NCBI GenBank assembly: GCA_008501765.1 | Contig: QQUE01000014.1 | Span: 1-64,000 of the forward strand | From: Calditrichota bacterium | Lineage (GTDB): Bacteria > Zhuqueibacterota > Zhuqueibacteria > Zhuqueibacterales > Geothermadaptataceae | Direction: 5' to 3' | DNA: 64,000 nucleotides | In this document: positions 18,947 through 28,626 of the stretch, piece after piece | How positions within the stretch are numbered: position 1 is the first letter of the stretch | Layout: every line of letters begins with the position of its first letter | Made by a program: the position numbers and the translations under genes | Notes under the pieces: generated by a model | Seen by the model: the letters and a program-made list of their open reading frames with translations, nothing else | What the model was told of the DNA's origin: nothing | Database searches by the model: none

Positions 18947-18955
18947 TTAGTAAGA
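18736..18955. repeat. Terminal-inverted-repeat element B, copy 1
   Basis: About 220-bp element bounded by inverted repeats: TAATCCGTTGTGCAAAATAG at the left and AATTTTGCACAATGGGTTAG at the right. Inside is an imperfect palindrome beginning CATGCCGGTTTTCACAGCG and containing ATACCGGGATC/GATCCCGGTAT arms. The right terminus overlaps the end of the leftward GIDE-like gene and provides its TAA stop codon. Copy 2 lies at 56018-56212 and a degenerate copy near 31048-31260. Confidence 0.8.
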
Positions 18956-19849
18956 ATAAGGAAGCATTAAATATATAAATCCATGGGTGAGAAGGAAAAT
19001 GACCAAGGTAACAAAAAAACGAAGGTACTTTTTTCTTTGAAGCAATCGCAAAACTTTTCGTTCATTTCCCGGAATCAACTGATTAATAAACGCATCAGTG
19101 CCGGAACTTGAAACGATAGCATTTGCGTTTTTTGAATATTTGCCAAGCGCACAAACTTCTTGACCGGCCTCGATACATATTTCGGTGATAAGATGATCAC
19201 GCTCCAACTCAGAATCTGGATTCCGACGGTCGCTCCTTTCTGTCTTTTTTAACTCATCTACGATTTGACTTAAATCAGGCGGGTTTTTTAATAAATCTGA
19301 CTGAAGAATTTCAAATTTTGTTCGAGCGAGATATTCCTGCATATTCTCATAAATATCACTATAGTTCAGGTTTTGTGTGGCAAAATACTTTAGATCCATC
19401 TCTCCCAATATTTCAATGTCGCCGGAAATTGTTTGAATTGCGAAGGGGGTGCGTGCAAATCCGATAAAATCGCTTTCCTTGTGATAATCGAAAGATGAAC
19501 TATTCACCATTTTGAAAATATCGTACTCATATCTCACACATTTCAGTTTTTGCAAAGGGGAGATGAGCGGTTTGCCGAGTGGGTGAATTTGGCCAAAAAC
19601 CGCGACATACTCGCCATCTTCAAATACGGACGTCCGCAGACATTTCCTGATCGTCTTTTCTTCCATCCCCCCGGATAAAAAATGCTTTAATCCACCAATG
19701 AAAATCAGGCTGGAAACTGCACCCATGATAGAAAAATGAATATTATAATCTGAATCGAAATAATGGTTCAGGATGAAAAAATAAAGCAATGCCGAACCAG
19801 TGAATAGCAAGAGAAATATGGCACAGCCTGTGGCAATTTTTTTTATCAT
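18947..19849 (-). CDS. Membrane protein with GIDE/MULAN-like domain
   Basis: About 300 residues starting at ATG 19849; a further in-frame GTG at 19933 would add 28 unlikely residues. Two N-terminal spans precede a globular region. That region has GEYVAVFGQIHPLGKPLISP followed by LKCVRYEYDIF, which resembles the GIDE domain of mitochondrial E3 ligase MULAN and its prokaryotic relatives. A final span lies at the C-terminus (LRFFVTLVIFLLTHGFIYLM). Prokaryotic GIDE proteins have no known activity and lack a RING. The stop codon lies inside the terminal repeat of element B, so the natural C-terminus may have been altered by the insertion. Confidence 0.6.
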   Translation of the reverse strand: MIKKIATGCAIFLLLFTGSALLYFFILNHYFDSDYNIHFSIMGAVSSLIFIGGLKHFLSGGMEEKTIRKCLRTSVFEDGEYVAVFGQIHPLGKPLISPLQKLKCVRYEYDIFKMVNSSSFDYHKESDFIGFARTPFAIQTISGDIEILGEMDLKYFATQNLNYSDIYENMQEYLARTKFEILQSDLLKNPPDLSQIVDELKKTERSDRRNPDSELERDHLITEICIEAGQEVCALGKYSKNANAIVSSSGTDAFINQLIPGNERKVLRLLQRKKYLRFFVTLVIFLLTHGFIYLMLPYSY

Positions 19850-20129
19850 TTTGATTTTTTGAGAGAAAACCTTCGAATGATGATCCAAAGAAATAAACAA
19901 TAGCCCGTTATGTACTATTCGTTCAACTCGCACCCATTGCCAATTTTTTCGTCATCGTCATGCTTTTTAGACGGAATCAACCAAACAAAATCGTGCTTAA
20001 ATTGGGGATTATTGCTAAAATCATGCAGAGCCTACAACACACGCATGTCAAAAAAAGTTAAAAAAGGGACCGTTTTAAATTTTGAGTATACACGACGCAC
20101 TCAAATCAAGTGCTGTACAAATATACAAA

Positions 20130-20753
20130 CTACCGATCGCCGAATGGAACGGTTACACCTGCAACTATTTGCAAACCGCGATTTTTCACATCAGATTCCC
20201 CTTCCGCACTATTGATATTTGTCATCCCAAGTACATACCGTGCTTCAGCGAAATACGTTTTATTGCCATGCGGGAACTTGGCACCACCGCCGAATCCCAA
20301 TCCAAAATCCATCCCGCTGGTGTCGTCTTTTTGATCAAGTTCCGGGCCATTTTTAACATCAATTTTTGCGCTCATCAAAATTCCAATACTGGGTCCGGCC
20401 ATGACATACGGCACCATCGATCCATCTTTTTGAAAAGTATAACGAATCATCAATGGAATCTCAAAATAATGAACTTTAAAAGTAATTTCGTCACCATCTT
20501 CTTTTATTACTCCACCTTTTTGTAGAAACATTGGTTCAGCATGAAAATCGAATTGCCCGGATAATGGGCGATCGACAACCGCGCCGAAGCCAAAGCCAAG
20601 ACGGCTGGAATACTCTTCACTGCTGGGCTCAGGATCGACATTGATACTCGCGATATTGATATCGATAGCCCCGCCGAGTGTCCACTGGGCGTGCAGAGGA
20701 ACGACAAATAACATTGTGAGACAAAGAGCTGAAATTAAATTAATAGCTTTCAT
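20130..20753 (-). CDS. Outer-membrane beta-barrel protein (PorT-like)
   Basis: 207 residues. A signal peptide (about 1-22, ending PLHAQ) is followed by alternating beta-strands typical of an eight-stranded barrel: LGFGFGAVVDRPL, YFEIPLMIRYTF, VPYVMAGPSIGILMSAK, FGLGFGGGAKFP and a terminal strand IVAGVTVPF. The FEIPLMIRY and YVMAGPSIG motifs are those of the PorT/OMP_b-brl_2 group. Role unknown; possibly structural or adhesin-like. Transcribed alone and leftward. Confidence 0.82.
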   Translation of the reverse strand: MKAINLISALCLTMLFVVPLHAQWTLGGAIDINIASINVDPEPSSEEYSSRLGFGFGAVVDRPLSGQFDFHAEPMFLQKGGVIKEDGDEITFKVHYFEIPLMIRYTFQKDGSMVPYVMAGPSIGILMSAKIDVKNGPELDQKDDTSGMDFGLGFGGGAKFPHGNKTYFAEARYVLGMTNINSAEGESDVKNRGLQIVAGVTVPFGDR

Positions 20754-21039
20754 GAGTTTCCTCCATTGAAGAATTTAATGTAGTTTAATTACTTTTAAAG
20801 TCTTTAAATTTAGCTCAACATTTAAATAAAACTGGATAAACTAATGCTATTTATCTAAATACTATTTGAAAAATTGGATTGAAAAGATGGAATAAGATAT
20901 GACCCACAATAATGGAATGATCGAGAAGCGACATTAATATCGGTAATGATTTTCATTAATGCAAGTAATTTCAGACAAACAATCGAACAGGCAGGATGCA
21001 CATTTAAAGATAGACATGCGATTTAATAAATATGCCTTG

Positions 21040-22596
21040 TTACCTCGAGAGCAATTTTTCTCGCAATCGAAAAGCGGCCATTTCATTGTTCCGGATAGCT
21101 GCGCTCAATTGAGAGAAAAGTTTTGTTTGGTTATCATAAATACCGCGTTGATTTGGATCCGGCTTTTTGCGTTGATTTGCGCTGAGCTTTACAAACGACG
21201 TACAAATCTCTTCTAAGCTCAAATCACGGTCATTTTCTTTTCCCCAGACCCAGGCGGCATGCAGAGCGGCGCCCAGAGCAGCCCCTTCCCCTTCAACAGG
21301 TACAGTTTCGGTATTAAAAATATTAGCGATTGCCTGGCACCAGGCTGGGGATTGTGACAATCCACCTGTCAACCGGATTTCCGTAGGCCGAACAGGCAGG
21401 CGTTTGAAACCCGTAAATAAATTCTGGATATGCCCTTCGAGCACAGCGCGGCTCAGCACTTCAGCCTTAAAATCATGCAACCCAAAGCCAAAATAAAGGG
21501 GTGCAGCCATCGGAACATTTGGCGTCCTCTCCCCTGCATACCAGGGTATCAAAATGCGGCCCTCATTCCCAGGCGGTGTTTCTTGAACCATGGTAGTAAA
21601 CGCTTCGTGGTTGAGATTGAATTGCTTTAATAATGCGTTATAGCCGTTTGCGAGATTTGTCACACACAACAACGGAAGAAAATGTCCGGTACTATCACAG
21701 AATGCTGCAATTTCTCCCAGCGGATCGATATAAGCTTTTTCCAAAAATGTATAGGCCGTACCGCTCGTTCCGAGACTTATCGTAACAATTCCAGGTTTTA
21801 TATTTCCGGTGCCAACAGCACCATACATGTTATCACCACTGCCCGCATCAATCTTACATTGCTGATTAAAGCCAAACTTTTCGACCAAATTATTCGAAAT
21901 TGATCCAATGCTTTTATCTGCCGGCATTACAGGGGGTAATTTTTTCATCAGCGCCGGGTCGATGCTTGCAACGACTTTTTGCGACCATTTTTGTTTTCCG
22001 GGATGCCAGAGAGCCATTCCTGAAGTGTCACCCGGCTCCATCACTCTCACACCACCTGTCAGGTACCAATTAATATAATTGTGCACAAGAAAAAATGTAT
22101 GTGTGCGGGCGAACATTTCCGGTTCATGGCGTTGCATGTGCAGTATTTTTGCAGCCGTGTAACCTGTTAGCTGCGCATTGCCCACTTCTCCAACCATGGC
22201 GCTCAGCCCGCCTGCTTTTTCGGTGAGAATATCACATTCACGCTGTGTCGAAAAATCATTCCAGAGTTTGCTTCTGGTACGCGAAAGCCCGCCCTGGGCA
22301 TCCAGCGCCACCAGCCCATGTTGCTGCCCCGAAACCGAAATGCACTTAATATCTGACTGTGGCACATGCGATTTTTGTAATCGCCCGAATAGCATTTCAA
22401 CAGCCTGCAACCACATTAACGGTTCGGATTCAGAAACGCCGGATTCGCCATTCTGTAGAACGCCATTTCTGGTGTTAAATTCTGGTAAATCAGTATCATA
22501 GTTTACGGAATCAACATACAAAATATCGTCGTTTTGTAAATCAATCACGACAATTTTACAGGACTGCGTCGATACATCTAATCCGGCGAACAGCAT
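21040..22596 (-). CDS. xylB: Xylulokinase
   Basis: FGGY-family sugar kinase (518 residues) that phosphorylates D-xylulose to xylulose-5-phosphate. N-terminal FAGLDVSTQSCKIVVID and SVSGQQHGLVALD carry the phosphate-binding and xylulokinase-type QQHG motifs. The FGGY signature region is AVLEGHIQNLFTGFKRL, then EIRLTGGLSQSPAWCQAIANIF. A good AAGGTGAG site precedes the ATG. Lies 96 bp downstream of xylA on the same strand, forming a xylAB operon. Confidence 0.93.
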   Translation of the reverse strand: MLFAGLDVSTQSCKIVVIDLQNDDILYVDSVNYDTDLPEFNTRNGVLQNGESGVSESEPLMWLQAVEMLFGRLQKSHVPQSDIKCISVSGQQHGLVALDAQGGLSRTRSKLWNDFSTQRECDILTEKAGGLSAMVGEVGNAQLTGYTAAKILHMQRHEPEMFARTHTFFLVHNYINWYLTGGVRVMEPGDTSGMALWHPGKQKWSQKVVASIDPALMKKLPPVMPADKSIGSISNNLVEKFGFNQQCKIDAGSGDNMYGAVGTGNIKPGIVTISLGTSGTAYTFLEKAYIDPLGEIAAFCDSTGHFLPLLCVTNLANGYNALLKQFNLNHEAFTTMVQETPPGNEGRILIPWYAGERTPNVPMAAPLYFGFGLHDFKAEVLSRAVLEGHIQNLFTGFKRLPVRPTEIRLTGGLSQSPAWCQAIANIFNTETVPVEGEGAALGAALHAAWVWGKENDRDLSLEEICTSFVKLSANQRKKPDPNQRGIYDNQTKLFSQLSAAIRNNEMAAFRLREKLLSR

Positions 22597-22692
22597 TTTT
22601 ACTCACCTTTTTGAAAGTTCAAAATGAATTCAGTTTTTAGACGAAATTTATTTTTGACAGCCTCACCCGGCCCTGGTAAAAAAGGGCTATAT

Positions 22693-24030
22693 TTACTTTA
22701 TATATTGATTTATCAATAGTTCAAATTTCTCCTGTTTGCCGCTTATCTGTGCTGGTTCTCCCAATGAAACAGCCAAATTTTTTAATTCTTCCAAGCTCAA
22801 CTCCCCCTTTTCGAATCGCTTGCCATCACCTGAATCAAAACTTTTATATCGTGTATTTCTCAGCGCAAGAAATTTCGAGTTCTTCAAGATATCATCCGCG
22901 ATCAGCAAGCCGCGAGCCAGGGTGTCCATTGAGCTTATGTGGGCGATGAATAAATCTTCCGCATCGGTGGAATTGCGGCGTAACTTGGCATCAAAATTCA
23001 TCCCGCCGGTACCCAACCCATTATTTTGCAGCAGGATAAGCATTGCATAAACAGCATCATAGATATTGATCATAAATTCATCAGTATCCCAGCCATTGTG
23101 TGGATCACCCTGGTTGATATCCAGACTGCCGAGGAGATCGGCATCAGCGGCCAATTGAATTTCATGAGCAAATGTGTGTTGTGCCAGGGTCGCATGATTG
23201 TTTTCGATATTGATTTTAAAATCATCCGCAAGATTGTATTTATTGAGGAATGCAACCACCGTAGCGACATCAAAATCATACTGATGTTTTGTTGGTTCCA
23301 TGGGTTTGGGTTCGATCAAAAATGTACCTTTAAAACCAATTTTTCTGCCATAATCTCTGGCTTTTTGCAAGAACGTTGCGAGGTGCTCAATTTCACGTTT
23401 TGTGTTGGTGTTCAGCAATGAAAAATAACCCTCGCGTCCACCCCAAAAAACATAATTCTCGCCGCCCAAATATACCGTGGCATCGAGGGCAGCTTTAACT
23501 TGCGCCGCCGCATGTGTTACAACACTAAAATCAGGATTTGTGGCGGCCCCATTCATGTAGCGTGGGTGGGAGAAAACATTGGCTGTTCCCCAAAGCAACT
23601 TCACTCCGGATTGTTTTTGTTTTTCTAAAGCAAGTACTGCCAAAGTTTTAAGATTATCAGCAGATTCATTTACATCTTTTCCCTCCGGCGCCAAATCCCG
23701 ATCATGAAAACAATAATATGGCAATCCTAATTTACTGATAAATTCAAAGGCAGCATCAAGTTTATCTTTGGCTTTTTGCATCGGATTCGAATTATTTAGC
23801 CACGGCATTGGGCGTGTTCCTGGCCCAAATGGATCCGCGCCATCATTACAGAAAGAGTGCCAGTAAGCGGCAGCAAAACGGAAATGATCCCGCATTTTTT
23901 TTCCGGCTACAACTTTATTTTCATCATAATATCGAAATGCCAGCACATTTTTCGACTCAGTCCCTTCAAATGAAATCTTCGAAATACCCGGAAAATATTC
24001 TGTTTTACCTAAAATTACATCGTTCGACAT
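22693..24030 (-). CDS. xylA: Xylose isomerase
   Basis: Converts D-xylose to D-xylulose; class II length (about 445 residues) in the cytoplasm. Metal and active-site regions are visible: [13 protein letters not shown] (catalytic His), [25 protein letters not shown] (Glu/Lys), [34 protein letters not shown] and [13 protein letters not shown]. The start is the ATG at 24030, which is preceded by an AAAGGAG site; the in-frame ATG at 24048 would place that site inside the gene. Followed by xylB. No xylose transporter or XylR lies next to it. Confidence 0.95.
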   Translation of the reverse strand: MSNDVILGKTEYFPGISKISFEGTESKNVLAFRYYDENKVVAGKKMRDHFRFAAAYWHSFCNDGADPFGPGTRPMPWLNNSNPMQKAKDKLDAAFEFISKLGLPYYCFHDRDLAPEGKDVNESADNLKTLAVLALEKQKQSGVKLLWGTANVFSHPRYMNGAATNPDFSVVTHAAAQVKAALDATVYLGGENYVFWGGREGYFSLLNTNTKREIEHLATFLQKARDYGRKIGFKGTFLIEPKPMEPTKHQYDFDVATVVAFLNKYNLADDFKINIENNHATLAQHTFAHEIQLAADADLLGSLDINQGDPHNGWDTDEFMINIYDAVYAMLILLQNNGLGTGGMNFDAKLRRNSTDAEDLFIAHISSMDTLARGLLIADDILKNSKFLALRNTRYKSFDSGDGKRFEKGELSLEELKNLAVSLGEPAQISGKQEKFELLINQYIK

Positions 24031-24596
24031 TTTCGCTCCTTTATCCATAAATTATCCAGTGAAATAGATAAAAATAATTCCGATTAACACGACCACCAGG
24101 CCTGAAGTAAAACATCCCATTATAGATTTCTTTTCCCTTACTCATATGCGATTAAAACCTAACACTTTAATCCCATCTAATAATTTTTTCTTGACTTTTG
24201 AGACATCATTAAACATATTAAAAATAGTATATTTTTAAACAAATTCCAATTATGTTCAGTAAAAACTATCCAGCTTCGCTACACTCAATTCAGTACTTTG
24301 AAAGTTCAAAATCACTTCCCTGGTTTGTCATTCTATGTTATGTCGAGAGATCGTCAAAGAATTGATGTCTTTTACAAGTAGTGCTAAAGTAATTCCTATT
24401 TTTATTCTGTTGCATCTTTCGTGCTTTGCAAAAAAACATTTTTTTATAATTTGATTCAATATCAAATTCAATTGAATTTAAAAACTCATTGTTATAATGC
24501 CGTACCGGAATTAATAATTTTAGTCACAGAAAAATAAAAAATACACCCGGTCGGCTGAAGCTAAATTTTTATAGAAAATTAGCAGGAGTACCATAG
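24031..24596. other. Divergent intergenic region, xylA / orphan operon
   Basis: 566 bp of AT-rich DNA that should hold the leftward xylA promoter and the rightward promoter for the 24.6-kb operon. A TTGACT at about 24192 is followed by poly-A/T runs without a clear spaced -10. No ORF, RNA or inverted repeat stands out. Confidence 0.45.
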
Positions 24597-25469
24597 ATGA
24601 AATATTTAATCGCTAACCCTGAAATTATCGCAGCAATCATTGGTGCAGTGATTAGCCTAATTGGGATACTGGTAAAAGTTTACTTCTCATATCGAAGAAC
24701 GCCGGCTGCTGAATCAAATCAGGGAATGATGGCACGGGAAATTTCCACCGGACGATTTAGTATTGGGATTTTAGTTGTTTTGGTACTCTTGCTTCTCGTC
24801 TCAACGGGCCAGTTTTATTTTATTTTTATAAAACCTACAATTGTTTCGTTATCTGAAACAGCCGGGCCCGACGTTGTAACGAAAGAAGGATTTGTGACCC
24901 CAGAAAAACACCAAGTTAATTTATTAAAAATACAAAGTCTTGATTCTACAATTTCTGAGTTGGCAGATCAAAAGGCTGAGCTAACCACCAAAATTCTCAA
25001 CATGCAAAATCAGCACAGACAGGACTCCCTGAAATTAGTCAAGGCAGACAAAACAATCGAAAAGTTAACGGTTTCGAATGAGAAATCCAACTCACAATTT
25101 ACCAAGGCTGAATTAAAACGCCTTTCAGTTGAAGACACTTTATCTGCAGAAAGAAAGGAGATGGGAAATTTAAAGAAACAGCGAAACAGCCTTGTCGATG
25201 TCATTATTTTCACCAATAAACCTGCCGGTGATTGCACCAAAGGAATATCCAGAAAATTATCCCAATTGGGATTTCCCAAGGCAGAGATCAGTTTATTAAC
25301 CGGGATAAATAGCAACGAAATTATATATTTTCAACCACAAACAAAAAAAATCGCGGAAGCTTCTGCCGATTCGTTAAATAAGATAAATTGTCTTGGACAG
25401 AACTTCGAAGTGACCAAACAATCCAACAAAGAAAATGCCCATAAAATTTTTATTCGCCTGCAAAACTAA
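24597..25469 (+). CDS. Hypothetical two-span membrane protein with coiled coil
   Basis: 290 residues: two hydrophobic spans (about 8-30 and 53-78) with a short basic loop between. A predicted coiled coil follows (about 105-195, rich in Lys/Glu/Gln/Ser). The C-terminal globular part (about 200-290) begins VIIFTNKPAGDCTKGISRKL and recalls LytR_C/SPOR-like small domains, but the match is weak. It heads a tight rightward gene set; the next gene starts 18 bp after its stop. No family can be named with confidence. Confidence 0.6.
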   Translation: MKYLIANPEIIAAIIGAVISLIGILVKVYFSYRRTPAAESNQGMMAREISTGRFSIGILVVLVLLLLVSTGQFYFIFIKPTIVSLSETAGPDVVTKEGFVTPEKHQVNLLKIQSLDSTISELADQKAELTTKILNMQNQHRQDSLKLVKADKTIEKLTVSNEKSNSQFTKAELKRLSVEDTLSAERKEMGNLKKQRNSLVDVIIFTNKPAGDCTKGISRKLSQLGFPKAEISLLTGINSNEIIYFQPQTKKIAEASADSLNKINCLGQNFEVTKQSNKENAHKIFIRLQN

Positions 25470-25487
25470 GTGAAAAGGGGTTCTAAA

Positions 25488-26276
25488 ATGGCTTGTTTTA
25501 AATTAAAAAAGCAAATTATAATTATATTCAAACTGAACCGTTTTCTGCTGATCTTTTTGTTTGTATCCAATTGCAGCAGCCCGTTGCGGAAGATGCCTAT
25601 TCAAATGGCGCGTACGACGCAGATCGATTTTTACAAGCAATATTATGATTTTGGTCCAGCTAAAAATATTGGGAAAGCGCAGGATATTGTTGCCAGTTTA
25701 ATGGGATCGAAAGAAACATGGGCGCACTTCACAAAAAGATACGGCCGAACAAATGAGCAATTTTTGTCGGATATTGAAAAGAAACGATTTTATGTTCAAG
25801 GCTCAATTATTTTAACGACATATCTGAGTCCCAAAAACCACGACATGCTTTTTGTCGACGGCACAGGGCGTTATTCAGTTATTTATCAACGTGCGTCGAA
25901 AAACGAGATATTGTTTACAGCGGATTACTTCATAAAAAACATTCCATATTCGATCAAAAATGATATTTTAACTAAAGGCATTTTGCAAGTTAAAATTTCG
26001 CAAGTGCTGATTCGCCATTTCAATATTGCCGGGCAACCCAACATCAATCACTTGCTTGAGGATATTCCACTCTATTTTGAGATAAGATTGGAAAAAGCAG
26101 GAAAGAACGACCAGGTTTTTCGCATAAAATATGTTGGAGAAGACAATCAGCCCTTTTCACACCCTGTCTATTTTAAGGGTGATAAAATCGGTTTTATGCA
26201 GTTTGATAATTTACCGAACAATAACGACAAATTGTTTGACCTTCGCGGTCGTAACTTCTTAAGAAAAGACTATTAA
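25488..26276 (+). CDS. Hypothetical exported protein, possible lipoprotein
   Basis: 262 residues from the ATG at 25488, which has an AAGGGG site 7 bases upstream; a GTG at 25470 directly abuts the previous stop. The N-terminus has basic residues then a hydrophobic stretch ending FLFVSNCSS, a possible but non-ideal lipobox with Asn at -1. The rest is mixed alpha/beta with many aromatic residues (HFTKRYGRTNEQFLSDIEKK; VYFKGDKIGFMQF). No known family recognised. Likely acts in the envelope with its operon neighbours. Confidence 0.6.
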   Translation: MACFKLKKQIIIIFKLNRFLLIFLFVSNCSSPLRKMPIQMARTTQIDFYKQYYDFGPAKNIGKAQDIVASLMGSKETWAHFTKRYGRTNEQFLSDIEKKRFYVQGSIILTTYLSPKNHDMLFVDGTGRYSVIYQRASKNEILFTADYFIKNIPYSIKNDILTKGILQVKISQVLIRHFNIAGQPNINHLLEDIPLYFEIRLEKAGKNDQVFRIKYVGEDNQPFSHPVYFKGDKIGFMQFDNLPNNNDKLFDLRGRNFLRKDY

Positions 26277-26305
26277 GATTCCGATTTCCGGTTGAATGGG
26301 GTTTA

Positions 26306-27919
26306 ATGAATAGCAACTGGCGCCCATTAATTTTTGCTGCCATTTCCTTTTTCCCGGCCTTTTGCTTTGGCCAGGAAAACGAAATTCAGAATTACAAAGA
26401 TATCTACTTCGAATATCAGACCGTCGATTCACTCCAAATGAGTCCGCTGGTTATTTGTGTACCGGGATTTACCCAGCACAATCGCAGTCCAGAATTTCAA
26501 TTATTAAAATCCTGGCTCCGCTCGAAAGGCTACTCCTGCCTTATCATGAATCCGCCGCAACACGGTGAAATCTACCACAAAAGCAGAATTTACACCTGGG
26601 GGGAGCGCGAAGTCGACGATTTGCTTGCGCTCGCGCTGGAAAAACTGCCCGTTTTTGAAAATCACCGGGAAGTCCATCTTCTGGGATTTTCAATCGGGGC
26701 GAAAATTGTCTTAAAATTCGCCGCTCACGAAAAAATTAAATCCAAAATAAAATCCGTGATTGCCATAGCAGCGCCATTTCAGGTTGGGGCCATCAACGCG
26801 CAAAGTTTCGGCAAAGGCCTGGAAGGCCTGTTTTCGAGTTCCTCCGCTCGAAAACGGTCGAGTTTCATGCGTATGAGCTACATGGTTTTCCCGGGCATGG
26901 TGCGGGCATTGTTAATCAATAAAGAAACCCCGGCACTGGAAGTTCCTCAAATTGCGGCGCCGGTGCTTCTGCTGCATGGCGCCAATGATTGGCTGACAAA
27001 ATCCTATCATTCAAAGCTCCTGTTTGAAAGAGGTCGCGCGAATCAGGCAATTTCCTTCATCGCATTAAATACGCGAATTCACGCAGAGGATATGCTCACC
27101 CGTGGAGACTCCGCGTTACAAGCAACTTTTTTTGAGGTAATATCAAACTGGTTCGATTATAATAAAAAAACAAACCTGGATAGCGCTAAAACCACATTTA
27201 ACAACGAATTCACCAATCTCGTTAAACGAAATGAAAATCCCGATGGCATCATATTTCCGGTTGAAAAAATTACACAACTGAGCAGCCCCACTTTAAACAA
27301 TTTGAATTCAAATATCTGGTCGACACCTGCCAGTCAAAATCCAGCCGGATTTTCATTGCAAGGCAGAATCAGTACCAATGGTGATTCAAGGCATTTTATC
27401 AGCATGGGAGCAACGCGTTCGACTAGTATTTTTAAATATTTTCAAGGTGGCTATGCTTTTGCTAAAAATGAAGGCAAAGATTTCTCAAATCATGAAGCCT
27501 ATTTTTCCCTTTACTATCCGGTGGGTTCATTTTTGTGGATGAGAAAACTCACTTATATTTATGGAATCGAGGAAAAAAATCGACGCAGCATTGTGTCGGC
27601 AGACCTTGCTTTTCTGATTCTTGATTTTCAGTTAAACTTCGGCGATATTCGTTCAAGGGATGTGCATGAATGGCAGATTAATTTTAATTTTCCACTCATC
27701 AGCCCGGCAGATGGTCTCTATTTTTGGGGCATAAATTATAGCCGTTTTTTCAATTCGATACCAGCTGCAAATAGTTTCTCGACTTATTTTTATTTTGGCC
27801 CCAGATTAAGCCGGCATCGGGTGCAAATGTTTTGTGAATATCAGTTTTTACAACCTGCCCGCAATTTAAGTGACTCGCGCTGGCAGGTTGGCGTCGCAAT
27901 GAATTTTTTCGAACATTAA
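26306..27919 (+). CDS. Secreted alpha/beta-hydrolase with C-terminal outer-membrane-barrel-like domain
   Basis: 537 residues. A signal peptide (1-22, CFG-QEN) leads an alpha/beta-hydrolase fold (about 45-285). It has an oxyanion-like VCVPGFTQHN loop, nucleophile elbow GFSIG (Ser129), a candidate acid Asp in LLHGANDWLT (about 228) and a His in NTRIHAED (about 258). After a linker (about 285-340) the last 200 residues are strand-like with alternating aromatics (SLQGRISTNG; SLYYPVGSFLWMRKL; YFYFGPRLSRHRVQMFCEYQFL; WQVGVAMNFFEH) and end near an aromatic residue, like an outer-membrane barrel. The substrate is unknown (lipid ester or peptide possible). The fusion is inferred by eye and would need structure prediction. 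Confidence 0.65.
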   Translation: MNSNWRPLIFAAISFFPAFCFGQENEIQNYKDIYFEYQTVDSLQMSPLVICVPGFTQHNRSPEFQLLKSWLRSKGYSCLIMNPPQHGEIYHKSRIYTWGEREVDDLLALALEKLPVFENHREVHLLGFSIGAKIVLKFAAHEKIKSKIKSVIAIAAPFQVGAINAQSFGKGLEGLFSSSSARKRSSFMRMSYMVFPGMVRALLINKETPALEVPQIAAPVLLLHGANDWLTKSYHSKLLFERGRANQAISFIALNTRIHAEDMLTRGDSALQATFFEVISNWFDYNKKTNLDSAKTTFNNEFTNLVKRNENPDGIIFPVEKITQLSSPTLNNLNSNIWSTPASQNPAGFSLQGRISTNGDSRHFISMGATRSTSIFKYFQGGYAFAKNEGKDFSNHEAYFSLYYPVGSFLWMRKLTYIYGIEEKNRRSIVSADLAFLILDFQLNFGDIRSRDVHEWQINFNFPLISPADGLYFWGINYSRFFNSIPAANSFSTYFYFGPRLSRHRVQMFCEYQFLQPARNLSDSRWQVGVAMNFFEH

Positions 27920-27961
27920 CACATTCTTATTTGAAAGTATAAGTACGAGGAAGGCTAAAAC

Positions 27962-28615
27962 TTGAATAATGATGGAAACCGACGAGACCTCATCTCTGCT
28001 TTGGAACTGGCCAAAAACATCATTTTTGATTTTGATGGCGTCCTCGCAGATTCAGAATTCTTTCAGCTTAAAATTTGGCGGGAACTTATTTTAGAGAAAA
28101 AATATGCTGTATCTGAATTTCCAATTTATGCAATCGCGGGAATTGATGACCGCATCGCGATTGAGAATTTGGTGCCCGGGCTGGAGCCCCCTGCCTATGA
28201 TTATCTTGTCGCAGAAAAGCAGCGCCGATGTCGCGCACGCGCGCAAGAAGTCACTCCAGTCGACTCTGCACTCGAATTGCTAACATTTCTGAATTCGAGC
28301 AAAAGACTTTACATCTGTTCAAATTCACGTGCTGTGGAGATTCACCAATTTGTACAGTACAACTTTCCAGCAATTAAATTTAATTTAATCATCGGAAAAG
28401 GTGACTTCGTTAGGGAAAAACCGGACCCTGCGCCGTACCTGAAAATGCTGGAAAGCGCAAAAATAAGTGTAGCCGGGAGTCTGGTTTTTGAGGATTCCAC
28501 TGCTGGAGTCCAGTCAGCACAAGCCGCTGGATTAAATGTAATTTATCTCAATAGATACGGCATCCGCTTACCAAATGTGAATTCCATACTTTCTTTTCGA
28601 GAAATCATCCGCTGA
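27962..28615 (+). CDS. HAD-superfamily phosphatase (beta-PGM/Gph-like)
   Basis: 217-residue cytoplasmic hydrolase. Motif I is IIFDFDGVLADSE, motif II is YICSNSRA, the lysine region is GKGDFVREKPDPAPYL and the acidic motif IV is VFEDSTAGVQSAQAAGL. A helical cap between motifs I and II places it among phosphoglycolate phosphatase/beta-phosphoglucomutase-like enzymes. Substrate not readable. The start is a TTG at 27962 behind a GAGGAAGG-like site. 43 bp after the hydrolase-barrel gene, probably the last gene of that operon. Confidence 0.85.
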   Translation: MNNDGNRRDLISALELAKNIIFDFDGVLADSEFFQLKIWRELILEKKYAVSEFPIYAIAGIDDRIAIENLVPGLEPPAYDYLVAEKQRRCRARAQEVTPVDSALELLTFLNSSKRLYICSNSRAVEIHQFVQYNFPAIKFNLIIGKGDFVREKPDPAPYLKMLESAKISVAGSLVFEDSTAGVQSAQAAGLNVIYLNRYGIRLPNVNSILSFREIIR

Positions 28616-28626
28616 ATTTTTTCCTT

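Noticed and set aside
19910-20525. Rightward frames of 100-147 codons opposite the outer-membrane barrel gene
   Set aside because: They are antisense to a gene with a clear signal peptide and barrel strands, and lack protein-like composition.
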